Below are positions 1 to 12,035 of a stretch of DNA of 33,174 bases, piece after piece. Numbering within the stretch: the first letter of the stretch is position 1; every line of letters starts with the position of its first letter. The stretch spans positions 1 through 33,174 of the forward strand of contig NCSJ02000428.1 of assembly GCA_002812745.2 (NCBI GenBank), given 5' to 3'. A program made the position numbers and the translations under genes. The stretch comes from Scytalidium lignicola (taxonomy: Eukaryota > Ascomycota > Leotiomycetes). Under the pieces are notes generated by a model. The model had not been told where the DNA came from. It worked only from the letters and a program-made list of their open reading frames with translations, and made no database searches.

Positions 1-182
1 CGTACAGTCCGGTCTCAAATTTTTGACTTCAGACTGTAGTCCTCACGGTCTGGACCGTACGGTCTACGGTCTGAAAACGGTCCCCACAATTTAAATTGCT
101 CAGACCACGGTCTGAAACGGTCCGTAAAAACCTCACGGTCTGGTCTAGACCACGGTCCAATGCAACGGTCCGGCCAGTCTAA
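1..182. repeat. Right-hand end of a short GACCG/CGGTC palindromic element (truncated by window start)
   Basis: This stretch is much richer in G+C than what follows and is built from repeated CGGTC/GACCG blocks in both orientations. Its last 33 bases, ending in GGCCAGTCTAA, are the same as the end of the element at 18934-19273. The reverse complement of its interior (TTGTGGGGACCGTTTT) matches the left arm of that element, so the family is a fold-back or long terminal-inverted-repeat element. No coding capacity is visible. It looks like a non-autonomous DNA element (MITE-like); the mobilising transposase is not identifiable. Confidence 0.6.
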
Positions 183-1346
183 CTATAATATCTTGTTAAT
201 AATATATAATGAAATGGTTATGCTAATAAAGTACTTATAACTTAATAAGGCAAATTAAGGACAAAAGATCAAACATGATAATATTATTATAAACTCTTGA
301 AAACCTTAGTATAATAAGTTAAAGGAGAAATGACAAAGTAAGTCATCTAAGCAGAACTTGAATATCCTATATCAAAACTAAACAAAATCAATGTATATAA
401 TGTTATTAATTGGTGTTAATATTATAAAGCTTAGAAACTTTAATAAAGTTGAATGTTATAATTATAAGAAGTTAAAGTATTATGTTAAAAANTTGTTATA
501 ATACTTGTAATGGTAGAATCTAATGTTATAATTATGATTAACCAAGTTATACTTTACCAAATTGCCTTAATAACCAAAACTAGAACTTTAATTAACCTTT
601 TAATAAAAATATACTTATAACAAACTAAAGAAATGTTAATGTTTAGAGAAGTTTATAACCTTAGTCTTGTTAGACAATAGAAAGAAGAAGCTTTTTACAA
701 CATTTTAACAAATACTTAAGATTCTCTTTACCCTTGTATCTTTAAAAGAAGTAATAATGAAGGTAGATAACAAGGTTTGTTGTATTATGGAGAAATCAAG
801 ATAATTATATATAGTAATCTCTTTTGAGGTTTAAGATAAACAAGGAGATGAAGAACAAAGTAAGCTTTGATTAATAATAAAGTAAAGCAGAATATAATCT
901 TCTCAGCTTTAGTACAAGAGTATGAATAGAATAATGACGGTGAGAAGAAGCCAAGACTCTAGATAGTTAATAAAACAAACATTTATGTTTATAAATCTTA
1001 TACTATATTAACTAAGGCTGAAAATACAAATAAGAAAGCTTGTATTCTAAAGTATTAGTTTATATTAACTATTATCAATGAATATACCATTATCTTAAGA
1101 TATTTATAACTTAATAGTATAAACTTGGATATACAATAGTAAAAGGAGGAATAAAGGTATTGTTCTAAGACTAAGAATTATATCATTTACTTTATAAGGT
1201 AATTTGTAAAGTTATTAGAAAAAGAGAAAGATACTCCTTTATTCAGAGTCTTCTTTGAACATATATCAGATCATGTATACATTAAAGCAATGTAAATTGA
1301 TAACTTGTTAGACTTTGAATAATAGTAAGTTGATATAGTCTTAAAG
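183..1346. other. AT-rich stretch, no supported gene
   Basis: The sequence is AT-rich with stops in all frames. It precedes a Gypsy pol remnant in the same orientation and may be its destroyed gag/protease region, but I could not recognise a motif. No LTR was found at its left side. Confidence 0.5.
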
Positions 1347-2750
1347 TAATACTAAGACTTTACAAATATGTTTAACAAGGAGGAAGTAGTTAAGGTACTT
1401 AGAATTAACAACTTATGTTATGTTATTAAGCTTGTTGATAATATGATATTGTCATAGAAACTTGTTTATCTACTAGTAGAAAAGGAAATAAAGACATTAA
1501 AAGAGTATATTCATAACTTGTTAAAGAAGGGGTAAATCTAGTGATCTACTAGTTTAATAAGTATACTAATATTATTTGTCCTTAAGAAGGATAGCAAGTT
1601 TTGACTTTATGTCAATTATAAAAGTCTTAATAAGGTTATTATTAAAGATTAAACACCTTTGCTATTAATTTTAAAAACTTTAAACTAGTTAGGAAAAGTA
1701 ATAATATATATTAAACTGAATTTAAAGGATACTTATCATTGAATCTAGATCTAAGAAGGTAATGAGTAAAAGACAGCTTTTTATATATAATATAACTATT
1801 ACAAATATTATGTTATACTGTTTAAGTTATGTAATATACTAGTAATGTTCTAATAATATATTAATAAAGTGTTAGTTAGACTAGTAAACATTATCTATAT
1901 AATTTATCTAGATAACATCTTAATCTTCTCTGAAATTGAAGAAGAGTATATAAAGTATATTCAACAAGTACTTAAGCGTTTAAGGCAATATCGTTTATAT
2001 ATGAATATATCTAAGTATAATTTCTATACTAAAGAAATAAAGTTTTTAAGGTACATTATATCTCTTAACAATATGTTAATAAAGAAGAGTTAGATTGTTA
2101 CTATTCAAGATTAGTCAATTCTTACTTCTTTTAAAGATATTTAGGTTTTTCTAGGATTTGCTAATTTTTACAAAAGGTTCATCAAACATTATTCAAAAAT
2201 AATAATTCTTTTATCAGATCTTTTAAAGGGAATAGAAAAGAAGTAAAAAGTTAGTATATTCAAATTCGAAAAGCTAGTGTTATAAGTATTTAATGAGTTT
2301 AAAGAAGCTTTTATTATAGTACTTATTCTTATATATTATACCTTAAAACTACTTATAATGCTGAAGACAAATATATTTAAATTTATTATAAATGTTATTT
2401 TATCTCAGCTGATTATTGAAGAGGACTAGTTAAACTAGTGTCTTATTATCTTTTACTTAAAGAAGTTGGATTCTACATAACAAGCATATAATACTCTTGA
2501 CTAAGAGATACTTGTTATAATACAAGTATTAAAGTAATGAAAGTATTACTTAGCTTATACTTCATTGATGATAGTTATCAAGACAGATCATAACAATCTC
2601 AAATGCTTTATGGATAAGAAGAAACCAAATAGAAGGCAAGTATATTAAATTTAAAAGTTAACTGAATATAACTTTAAGATAGAGTATAGAATAGATAAGA
2701 CTAATCTTGTTGATAGTCTGTTAAGACAACTAAACTATAAACTCAAGTCT
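1347..2750 (+). pseudogene. Ty3/Gypsy pol remnant 1 (reverse transcriptase and RNase H)
   Basis: One frame (frame 3) can be followed through the whole interval and is broken only by TAA/TAG codons. In order it shows the pre-RT segment resembling DxFSKEEAxxLPEHRPxDHAI, a KKDSKF-xLYVNYKSLNKV segment (RT fingers), LGK-xxIYIKLNLKDTYH (palm), and YLDNILIFS at 1905-1931. That last motif is the YLDD box with the second Asp turned to Asn. It is followed by VFLGFANFYKRFI (thumb/connection), a RNase H core in which the TDAS motif reads TNIF, and KTDHNNLKCF. These are Ty3/Gypsy pol hallmarks in the right order. Loss of the RT and RNase H acidic residues through G-to-A changes makes it inactive. The family differs from the chromovirus at 6037 because the RT linker and fingers sequences differ. 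Integrase may have followed but is not recognisable. Confidence 0.88.
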
Positions 2751-5020
2751 AATAAAGTTATAAGAGATTTGATACTAATGTTAAGAAAGAAGATGTAGAA
2801 TATATTCTATATTAGAGTTGAGAAGGTNTCTTAACAGAAAATTAAGATATTAGTTGATAATATTATAAAGAGAAGAAATGCTTAAAGAGGTAATACTTAA
2901 AAGGGTANTTTCTAGATTAAGNACNTTAAGCTTANTCATTAGCTAANGCTTGTATATATATAAGTAATTATAAATTCAACAAGATACTNTTATAAGGTTA
3001 TANTAAGNAATATAACTTATAAGCTTAAGCTTGTTATTAAGATTAGNAATTNTAAATNNCTTNTNTTATAAGTATATACTTNTTTGATAAGTATACTTNA
3101 AATAGTANATAATTCTCTTACTAAGTTGATAATTAACTTAATATACAACTTATAACAAAAGGATACCTTTGTTTAAGGATAATATTAGCAGTTAATTCAG
3201 AGGAAAAGAACTATTAAAGTTGTTAAGAAAAGACCTTGATATTATAAAAGTAATAATTCTTAAGATAAGTTAACCTTTAAGAATAAAGGCTTTATACAAA
3301 AGTATAANGAGTAAAGCTTTAAGAGAACTTATACTAAGATANTANANTTAAAGTAAGATTNTAAAGAAAAGNTTATAATNATGAAATATAATNACTAAGA
3401 NATTGAANAAGAAACTATTAATATNAATAAAAGATTAAGTAAAGTTAAAGAGTTATAATANAATAAGGGAAATTATAAAGAAGAATTTATAACNNTAANG
3501 TATAATAACTAGAACATTGAAGGANAAACCTTAGATTTGTATAAGGAGTTAAAAGTAATCAAAGAGTAATTATAAAGAATAAACTNTANAAGTCTCCTNT
3601 NATACTAAAGTAAAATATATGTCNTAGACAATAATATAATAAGGATGAAGATATTGACTATAAATCATAATAACNTTATAATAAGGCATTTTNGAATCTT
3701 AAAAACATTAAAANTAATTNAGTAAAAGTATTTTTAACTAAGCTTAAGAAGAAATATAAAGTGCTAAGTATATACTTATATTATTTGTTAAAGAACAAAG
3801 GTAAGGTAACATATATTATATAAAACATTAATACTATTANTTTACTTAAAGTAATTATAAACAAAGATTTTAATAGACTTCATTATAGATTTATCTTTAA
3901 GTAAATNAAATAACATAATATACAATTCATATTTAGTTATCATTNATAAGTATATNTAAATAATATAATACATTCCTTATAAGAAGATAATTACAACACT
4001 AGAATTANCAAAGTTATTTTTATAATATATTATCAAAGATTTTANTACTTTGAAGNGTATAGTCTTAGACTGAAGACTTTAATTTACTAACAAGTTCTAA
4101 GCTTNCTTATGTTTTTACTNATAAGTGTNAAAACANTTATTAACAGTGTTTTACCCTTAAAGTAACAAATAAACAAAAGTTTAAAATCAAATATTAGAAC
4201 ATTATTTACAAGTGTTTTGTTNATATAAGCAANANAATTAANCATTAAAGTTAACTCTTATANAATTNANATATAATAATANTGTNNATANTNTTANTAG
4301 NATAACTCTCTTTTANTAATATATATAGTTATAACCTTNANATCNANGTTAACATCAAGGATAACATTATAAANGGAAGAGTAATTATTATANAAGAAAG
4401 NATANAAANATTGTNAAAAAGAAAGAGAANTGATGANAAAGTAATANTAAGAANTTATAAAAGTATAAAAGAAGTATTATAACAAAAAAACAAAAGCTAA
4501 TAACATTTAAGATAAACGATTTTATAATAATATCTACGAAGAATTTACAACAACAAAGACTTAATNAAAAAGTTGTTAAATTAATATCTAAGATTATTAA
4601 AGGTAATCTAAGTTATAAGTAATAACCTTGTATATAAGCTAAAGTTACCCCTTAAAATGAGAATATACTCAATCTTTTACATATCCTTCCTTGAATTATA
4701 CTATTATAAATCTAGTATAATACTAAAGTTCTTAAAAGNAAANGTTATTAATAGTNAAAATAAGTAAGAGGTTAAAGTTATCTTAAATTATAAAGTNAAA
4801 AAGAATAAAACTTAATAGTACTTTATAANGTAAAAAGGATTNNTANTAGNTAAAANATACTTAANANTTATTAAAGNACTTNTAAAACATTATGAAAAAA
4901 GCTTAAAGAGTATANAAAACAATATGAANAANTACTTATAAAAGAAGTAACNTCNTNAAAATCAANATAACTAAAAAGTNATNAGGAAAAGGNGTAANAA
5001 GTAAAAAAGGTTAAATTAAN
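2751..5020. other. AT-rich, N-rich stretch downstream of Gypsy remnant 1
   Basis: This interval holds most of the isolated N calls in the window (about 2820-5000) and no readable domain. It may contain the ruined integrase of the preceding Gypsy element. Between about 3380 and 3560 two stretches of roughly 115 bases resemble each other (each containing TATAATNACTA(G)A then ATTGAA), so a degenerate internal duplication is possible. Nothing else can be supported. Confidence 0.4.
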
Positions 5021-5122
5021 ANTAAAGTNCTTGAAGGCAAAGAGTTATCTACTTAATAATAATACTTATAAATACTCTTGTACTTATGCTTTCTTNTTCT
5101 TCAACAGAAGGTTATTACCTCT

Positions 5123-5178
5123 TCTACTACTTTTACTATTATTATTATTATTTCTACTATTATTACTATTACTATTAA
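5123..5178. repeat. Imperfect CTA/TTA trinucleotide microsatellite
   Basis: The run consists of interrupted ACT/ATT trinucleotide units (CTACTACTTTTACTATTATT and similar). A shorter (TTA)n tract lies near 5445-5461. This is simple-sequence DNA with no coding meaning that I can see. Confidence 0.8.
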
Positions 5179-6036
5179 CAAAGTTACTAAGCTAAACAAG
5201 AGAAGTTATAAACTTGTCATCTTTGAACTGAAGATAACACTTTAAAGAAGTAAAGGAAGGATTAAGTACAAGGTTAACAAGAAGTATTATACTAAGGACT
5301 AAGACTAAGACAAGCATTATCAACTTAAAACACTTGTTAATAAAGTAAGTAAGACAATAATAAGGAATAATAAAGATATTACCCTTTTATACTCTTAAAA
5401 GATAAGAACAAGCAAGACAATAAACTAAAAGAATAAAAGAACTATTATTATTATTATTATTTAACTCTTCTAACTTATTTAACTTAATATCCTCTAAAGA
5501 GGATATATCTTCGTCAGAGGATATATTATCATCNAAAAAAATTTACTTGTAAAACATTAATAATATATTAACTAAAAGGAAAAGAAGAAAAAAATACTTA
5601 TTATCTTTTAAATAATACCATTTAAAGCTTTAAAGTAATTATTAATACTCTTTAAGATTTTACTAATTATACTTAACTTATCATCATTTATCTTTTCTTT
5701 CTTAATTTCCTAGTAAAATGTATTTTCAACATATTTAGTATATTCATATTATACTACTTAAAAGACAACAACAACTATAATATTACTTACTATTACTTAG
5801 TCAACAAGCTAGAATAACTTATTCATATGACAATAATATTCCTTAAGAACTTTTCTACACNTTTTTATACTTTCAAGTACACTTTTTACACTTATTACTA
5901 ATTTGTAAAATAAGATACTTAAGGTTAAGTTAAGTAAATAAAGACTTGTTATACTGTAAATAACAAGGACATATAAGTTTTTCACATTTCTTAGTTATAA
6001 TAAGTTAATTATATATTAGTTAAAGAGTTAACAAAG
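5179..6036. other. AT-rich stretch left of the chromovirus, no supported gene
   Basis: No motif is recognisable. An intact-looking patch near 5480-5540 contains short acidic-looking codons and a CCTCTAAAGAGG palindrome, but no family could be assigned. The right boundary is the first base of a complete LTR. This flank would be expected to hold the other half of the Copia sequence at 15422 if the chromovirus block inserted into that Copia element, but I could not show this. Confidence 0.4.
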
Positions 6037-6394
6037 TGTTACGGGTTTTACCGTAACACAATGATTGGTGTAGGCCTAAGGCTCGATACACAGCAGAATG
6101 TATATAGAGAACCTAACAATCACGTGACATGAGTAGGACCCTGGGGACCTGGGGGGTCCAAGGGGTCCAGGGACCTAGGGGACCTGAGGGGTCCAAGAGG
6201 TCCAGTTAGATTTCATTATCTATATAAGCATACTGTAAGAACATGAGAGTAGACTCCTCGTGTTCAACCTAAATACATCACTAGACCTTACCTTGGACTT
6301 AGTCGCTTGCTTGTATGTCATACGTTTCCGTTATCCCTGAACATCTACCTTATCCTTGGCTATCCAGTGACCTGGATAGCATAGTTTTATAACA
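6037..6394 (+). repeat. LTR 1 (5' LTR of chromovirus copy A)
   Basis: It begins TG and ends CA as expected. It opens with a perfect inverted pair GTTACGG/CCGTAAC, then has a CACGTG box (6121-6126), an array of GGACC/GGTCC blocks (about 6147-6202), a TATA box and the end GTTTTATAACA. It is one of the least mutated LTRs here. Length and order match LTRs 2, 3, 4 and 5. Confidence 0.95.
6220..6229 (+). promoter_or_regulatory. LTR TATA box
   Basis: CTATATAAGC is conserved at the same place in all five LTRs (13024-13033 as CTATATAAGT, 15254-15263, 19786-19795, 32401-32410). It is the likely core promoter defining the U3/R boundary of the chromovirus family. The transcription start is not determined. 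Confidence 0.75.
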
Positions 6395-6408
6395 TTTTGA
6401 ACATCACT
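6395..6408 (+). other. Candidate primer-binding site of copy A
   Basis: The bases just after the LTR (TTTTGAACATCAC) do not start with the TGG expected for a tRNA 3'-CCA primer. TTGAACA at 6397-6403 is complementary to TGTTCAA at 6261-6267, about 40 bases after the TATA box. In copy C the match is 8 bases (TTGAACAT and ATGTTCAA). This would fit a Tf1-like self-priming mechanism, but the match is short and the assignment tentative. Confidence 0.3.
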
Positions 6409-6415
6409 TATCTTG

Positions 6416-8049
6416 ATGAATCAGGATTTAGAAACAGACATACCAGTAGATAACAACAACGAACAACAACCTGAAGAAGGTTCTGAAGAAGGCTCTGAAG
6501 AAGAATCTGAAGAGGAATCTGAGGAAGTATCTGAGGAAAGTTCAGAAGATAACTTTGAAGAAGATCAAGGTGAGAATCAGATTATCGAGGAAACTAACAT
6601 CCAGCAAAGAGTATTAGAAGAAGTTATTATGCTACCAAAGCAAACTACTAGATCAACAAAAGGATCAACTGTTGGAAAATCGTCAAGAGCTGTAGGAAAG
6701 AAACCAACACTTCCATTACCCAAACCCAATCCAAAACCAGTTTCAGAACCAAGAACTCCAAGTCCAGACCCTGATCCAGACTCTGAACTAGAAGATAACG
6801 TCGAACAAGTTCTAATAGCAATACCTAGAGAAGTCAAAATCGCTAGACCAGATCTATTCTATAGGGACAAAAAGAAGCTTAAGGCATATCTTGTACAGAT
6901 AAGAACTTATTTAGTATTAAATGATCACTTATTGCCTGAAGACATGCATAAGGTTCTATAGGCATTCATATACTTAAGAGGAGTAGCTGAAACTTGGTTT
7001 TAACCCTTTAAGGACAAATAGTTCATTACAAACGAAGGAACAACGAACCAAGGAGTAAGAAACATCCTTAGGAGTTAGGAGAACTACACAGAGGAACTTA
7101 AACGCTTGTATAAGGATGTTGACGAAAAAAGGAATGTTAAAAGACGATTAGCTCACCTTAAACAAACCAAGAGCCTTAGTGAGTATACAATGCTCTATTG
7201 CCAACATGCAATATCAGTCAATTAGGAAGAGAAAGTACATATGCACTAGTTTAAGATTGGACTGAAGGACTTTATAAAAGAAGAACTATACTGACAGCTT
7301 ACAATCAATAAACTCAACACCCTTATCGACTTAGCTATTAAGATTAAGAATGAACAATACAAGATGATCTTGGACAAGAAGGGTAAATCTTACTTCAACA
7401 GAAGGAAGAGTAACAATAAGAAGGATTGTGGTAACCTTATGGAGTTAGATGCTATGAAGAAAGGAAGAATTTTTAAAGGAAAGGGAAAGAAGCACTTTGA
7501 AAGAAGAAGCAAAAAAAAGGGAATTCCTTTGGAATCTCCTCTAAAGAACTTGATAAGAGAAGGAAAAACAAGTTATATTTCAAGTGTGAACTTCCTAGAC
7601 ATATAGTGAATACCTATAAGAAGGATAATAAATCTAATGCAACAGTTAAAGTTGGTGTTATAAGAATCCTAAGAATTATAGATATCCTGTCAGAATCTTT
7701 AGACAAAGAAGGCTCAAACGAGGAAGATAACTCCTCAGAAGAAGAAGATCACCAGGATTTGGTAATTGTATTATACTATGTCATCAAGACTAATGCAGAC
7801 AACATAGCAATAGTAAGAATCCTTAAGATGGATTCTGTACTTATAAAAAGAATTCGACATATAAAACACCTTCAAGATAATAACCAAAACGAAGGTCAAG
7901 GCAGATGGAGATCAATTCCAGGAGTTAGTAGAATTTGGATGATTATACTACCGAACTTCAAGGCCATACTAACAGAACAATATCTTGTTTCTAAGGAATT
8001 GTTAATCTTAAAATACTATCTCACGATTGGCATGAGAGGACTAAGAGGA
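6416..8049 (+). pseudogene. gag: Chromovirus gag region of gag-pol, copy A
   Basis: The ATG at 6416 is chosen as start because it follows the LTR and leader directly; the homologous codon in copy C is ATA, a G-to-A change. The N-terminus is a Glu/Ser-rich acidic repeat, then a Pro/Arg linker, then a capsid-like domain (YLRGVAETWF, ENYTEELKRLY, EYTMLYC, FKIGLKDFIKEELY). Near 7577-7622, in the shifted frame, is a degraded zinc knuckle reading Y-x2-C-x4-H-x4-Y, where both outer Cys have become Tyr. An acidic Ser/Glu stretch follows. In-frame stops are of the CAG-to-TAG and CAA-to-TAA kind (for example after KVL at 6959 and in ETWF-stop-PF). The frame moves at an A8 run (7511-7518), probably a sequencing or assembly length error. 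The right limit given is only the first stop in the downstream frame; the same frame continues into pol, so gag and pol were probably one ORF. Confidence 0.85.
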
Positions 8050-9466
8050 TGAGAAATCTTGGACAAAAGCCAGCTTTTCCAAACTGTATAGTAGGAAGAA
8101 GCGATTATCAAGGCATGTAAACTCAATATTGAAGATCTTACTCTAGTCTATAAGACTAACCTCCAAAGTATCGTCATAAAGAAGGGAACACATGAGTTCC
8201 TCTTACCAGTAGAAAGAACCTGGATCCAAGACGACTTCAACTAAATGCCTAAAGAAGCTTAGATGATAATTAAAGAAGGGATAAGCTATGTTGTATAAAG
8301 AAGATACAATGTACAACATGAAGGACTTTCGATGATAACCTACTGGTAAGACCAACTAGAAGTTGAAACTTAGTACGGAGAAATCTGAGGATTAGGAAAA
8401 TCAGTAGAATAACTACTTGAAGCTGAATAATATCATGTCTAACAAGAACGAAAAGAACTGGTTAAGATTGTTGTCGAACAAGCCAACTAGGATAAAGAAG
8501 CTCTGTTTACAGTTAATGAACTAGAAGAAGATTTACTACCTCTAGAAGTACTCATTGTATTATTAGGAGAAGATAAACTTCTACAGAGAATTAATAAACA
8601 ATTCAACTAGAAAGTAACAGCGTACCCTTTGAATTCCATGGAAAGAATTCCTGTAATAAGTGATGTTTCAATCACTGAGATAAGGGAATGCCTTGGAAAT
8701 AAAATAGCAGAATAAGTACAAGATGCACAAGCATTCATGAACAATAAAAGCCTAGATGGACTTAGACTAAGAAATCTTATTAAAAGAAGAACAACATTCT
8801 TTGAGGAATTAAAAGAAAACGTTGAAGACTTAGAGATCAGCAATAACATGTCAGTTAACAATGCTGGAAACGTCAATCTCTACTCTATGAACAGTAAAAG
8901 TTCATTATATATTGACATAATGTTATGTAGAAAACCAGTAAAGGCCTTGATTAATTCAGAAGCTAAAAGGAACTTCATCAGTGAACAAGTCGTAAAACGA
9001 CTTAGACTTAACACAAGAGTCAAGAACAATAGCTATCTGATATTGTTAACGAACAATACCAAAGTTCAAAAGCATGTTAACGTTCAAACTTAGAACTTAG
9101 ATATGAGGTATAACAAAAGCCACTAAGAGAAAATATCTTTTGACATCACGAAGTTGAGAACATATCAGGTTATATTAAAAATCGAATGGATGAGGAAGTA
9201 TAACTTAATAATTGATTGGAGAACAAGTATGATTACCTTCCTAGAAGAAACTATGTCTTTAAGAGCTGTCCATGTCAACGAAACCATAAAACATATTCCT
9301 GAAGAATATTATGAATAGCTAGAGTTATTCACAGAAAGACCTGATGATTCAGCCTTACTTAAGTATAAACCATAAGATCATGAGATAAAGCTTAAAGAGA
9401 GGTTTAGACTAGCTTACAGACTAATTTATCAAACAACTCTTGCTGAGGATAAGGCAACGAAAAAAA
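8050..9466 (+). pseudogene. Chromovirus protease region of gag-pol, copy A
   Basis: The gag frame continues (frame 1) through a Glu/Lys-rich spacer with many TAA/TAG codons into a retropepsin-like domain. The active-site segment at 8944-8964 reads ALI-N-S-E-A followed by KRNFISEQVVKRL. Retropepsins need D-S/T-G here; the Asp is Asn and the Gly is Glu, each explained by one G-to-A change. Downstream, ILLTNN and WMRKYNLIIDW fit the flap and the C-terminal part of the fold. The protease would process Gag-Pol in virus-like particles. It is certainly inactive in this copy. The frame ends at an A7 run (9460-9466) where copy C has AAGAAA, so a one-base length error or insertion shifts the frame. Confidence 0.8.
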
Positions 9467-10889
9467 TGGTTGCTTAAGAGAATAATGCTTAGAGGTTTGT
9501 ACAAAGAAAGTCATGACGAAGCCAGAGCACTACTACATTATACGAAGAAAGAAGACGATCCGTTAAGACGACCTTGTGATGATTACAAACACTTGAATAG
9601 TAAGACTAAAAAAGACTAATACCCCTTACCATTAATAAATTCAATGATGGACAAGTTGAAGGGAGTTGTCATATTTACCAAGCTAGACTTATGGTCAACA
9701 TTTAATCTGATTAGGATTAAAAGAGATAATGAATNAAAAAGCTGCCATTCAAACAAAATACAGATTATTTAAACTATTGGTTATGACGTTTGGCATGACC
9801 AATGCTCTAACAACGTAACAAAGAATAATAGACTGAATATTAGAGAAATATTTAGAGAAATTCATGATGATATATCTTGATAATATAATCATTTACTCGA
9901 AAAGTATTGAAGAACATACAGAGTATGTCAAACTCGTTTTACAAGTGTTGTAAGAGGCAGGATTACGTTGTAAACTGGTAAAATGTAAATTTTATAAGGA
10001 ATAAGTTCAGTTCTTAGGACATTGTATTTCTGGAAAAAGGATAAAGACCCTTGATGACAAGATTCAGTCAATCAAAGAATAGAAAACACTTAAGACGATT
10101 AAGCAATTATAGAGTTTCTTGAGGTTAGCCAACTATTACTGGAGATTTATGAAAGATTATTCTAAGATCTCCACGCCATTGACTAAACTCACAAAGAAGG
10201 ATCAAGCTTATGAATAGAATAACATTATAAAAGAAGTATTCCAGAACATTAAGGATACCTTTGTGAAAGGAGATTTCTTAGGAATCTTCAATCTGGAAAA
10301 AGGAATAAGAATTAAAACGGATGCTTCTGATGTAGCATTAAAAGCTGTACTATCGCAATCACAGTAGATCAGTAAACAACATTACTAAGTACTATTAACA
10401 TTTTGGTCCAGAAAGCTGAACGTTGCAGAAAGAAACTATCAAACATCGGATAAGGAAATGTTAGCCATTGTAGAGGCTCTAAAGCATTGGAGAGTATATG
10501 CAGTTGGATCCAGTGAAATGATTGATATACAATCAGATCACCTCAACCTCCAATACTTCATGACAACCAAGCAGTTGAATATAAGACAAGCACGATGAGC
10601 AGAGAAGTTATCTAAGTATGATTTCAAGATTACTCACATTAAAGATAAGGATAATAGAAGAGTAGATGCTCTAAGCTGGAAACTTGAGTACTCAGCCAAG
10701 GAAAAAGAAGAAAGTGAACCTATATTAAAGGAAGACAAGGAGGGATTCCTGGTATACAATAAAGGACAACTTATGGCTATCACAGTGATAACAGACAAAC
10801 ACTAAGCTGATTTGATTAGCAAAGCAACTGAAAAAGAAAGAGAAGAAAATGCTTTACTAGATATGACCAAAAGCAAGTAAGAGAAAATC
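9467..10889 (+). pseudogene. Chromovirus reverse transcriptase-RNase H region, copy A
   Basis: After the A7 run the frame reads an RT fingers segment, KLNSKT-like linker, YPLPLINSMMDKL, VIFTKLDLWSTFNLIRI (palm), MTFGMTNA, and YLDNIIIYS at 9873-9899 (YLDD box with Asp-to-Asn). These are followed by VQFLGHCISG, FLRLANYYWRFM and the Ty3-type RNase H with TDASDVALKAVLSQ, DKEMLAIVEALKHWR and QSDHLNLQY. The frame shifts at the N at 9735; skipping that N restores it. Stops are TAA/TAG/TGA in place of Gln, Trp or Arg codons. The RNase H acidic residues look intact, while the RT active site is lost. Confidence 0.92.
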
Positions 10890-10890
10890 N

Positions 10891-11965
10891 AAAAACATCT
10901 GGTATAAGAACAAAAGGTTATACATACCAACGAAATTAGCAAAAGAGTTTGTCAGAGAATAACATAGTCTACTATATAATAGACATATAAGAGTAGCTTG
11001 ATGTTATTACCAAATCAATAAGGATTACTTTATCATGAAACTATGATCAGTAGTTAAGAAAGTAATCGTAGAATGTGAAATCTGTAAGAAGGTTAAGAAT
11101 CTAAGAAGGAAGCCTTAGGGACAATTACATCCTATACAAATACTTAACAATCCGTGAGAACTAATCGGATAGGATTTTATCATGAAACTACCGGTTTCCA
11201 CAGATTGCACGACAAAGATCAAGTATGACTCCATCTTTGTAATAACTGAACATCATACTAAGTTTACAATCTTTGAACCATTCAAGGAGACTTAAGGAGC
11301 GAAAGAGGTAGTCAATATATTCTTACGAAGAGTAATGTCTTAATGAGGAATACCAAAACAGATAATCTCTGATAAAGATATAAGATTCATATCCAAGTTT
11401 TGGGAAATATTAATAGCAAGAATAAGAGTTGAAAGGAAATTGTTAATAGCATAGTATCCACAGACTAACGGACAAACAGAACGTTTGAACATGTAGTTAA
11501 AAGGATACCTAAGATGTTATGTCAATTATGATCAAGACAACTAAGTTGATTACTTGCTAATAACAGAAATGTCATACAATGGTATATCACATAAATCAAC
11601 TAAGATCATTCCATTCTATGCAAATTATAGACAAGAACCAGAAGGGTTCTATACTGGACTGGAATTAGAATCTACAAGCGAATTAACAAAGATCTGTGCA
11701 AAACAGATAGAAGAAATATAAGAAAAGATCAGAAACTTACTTCAATACACTAAAGAAAGAATGAAGAAGTACTATGATCATGAATGCTTGATAGAACCAA
11801 TGTATAAAAAAGAGGATAAAGTTTATCTTCTTAGAAAAAACATCAAAATAACAAGACCAAGTAATAAACTAGACTGGGTAAAAATAAGACTATACAAAAT
11901 CAAAGAAGTTTATAGACTTTTAATATATAAATTAAAATTATTAACAATAGTTAAGATATATTCTG
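10891..11965 (+). pseudogene. Chromovirus integrase region, copy A
   Basis: Skipping the N at 10890 keeps the frame. The zinc-binding domain shows H-x6-H (HSLLYNRH) and, about 30 residues later, C-x2-C (CEIC). The catalytic core keeps all three acidic residues: Asp in DFIMKLP (about 11174), Asp in ISDKDIRF (about 11368) and Glu in QTNGQTERLN (11461 onward). The C-terminal part (MKKYYDHECLIEP, DKVYLLRKNIK, VKIYS) is the GPY/F-like segment typical of this group. About a dozen TAA/TAG/TGA codons interrupt it. The enzyme would join element ends to target DNA in the nucleus. It is less damaged than the RT, but not expressible as one protein. Confidence 0.9.
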
Positions 11966-12035
11966 NTTTTCCATATTTTACTTCTTAAACTAGTATATNA
12001 AAAACGCTCAAACATTAATACTAAAAGAAGTTAAT

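Noticed and set aside
6577..6837. Minus-strand open frame within gag
   Set aside because: It is the mirror of the acidic Ser/Glu/Pro-rich gag N-terminus; the copy C counterpart (20142-20402) exists only because the plus strand is homologous. No independent domain is seen.
7511..7518. Programmed frameshift in gag at the A8 run
   Set aside because: It lies upstream of the zinc knuckle and not at a gag/pol border; the run length differs between copies, and copy C has an N whose removal restores the frame. A sequencing or assembly length error is more likely.
8607..8876. Minus-strand open frame
   Set aside because: It is opposite the gag-pol spacer, with no domain and a hydrophobic low-complexity composition.
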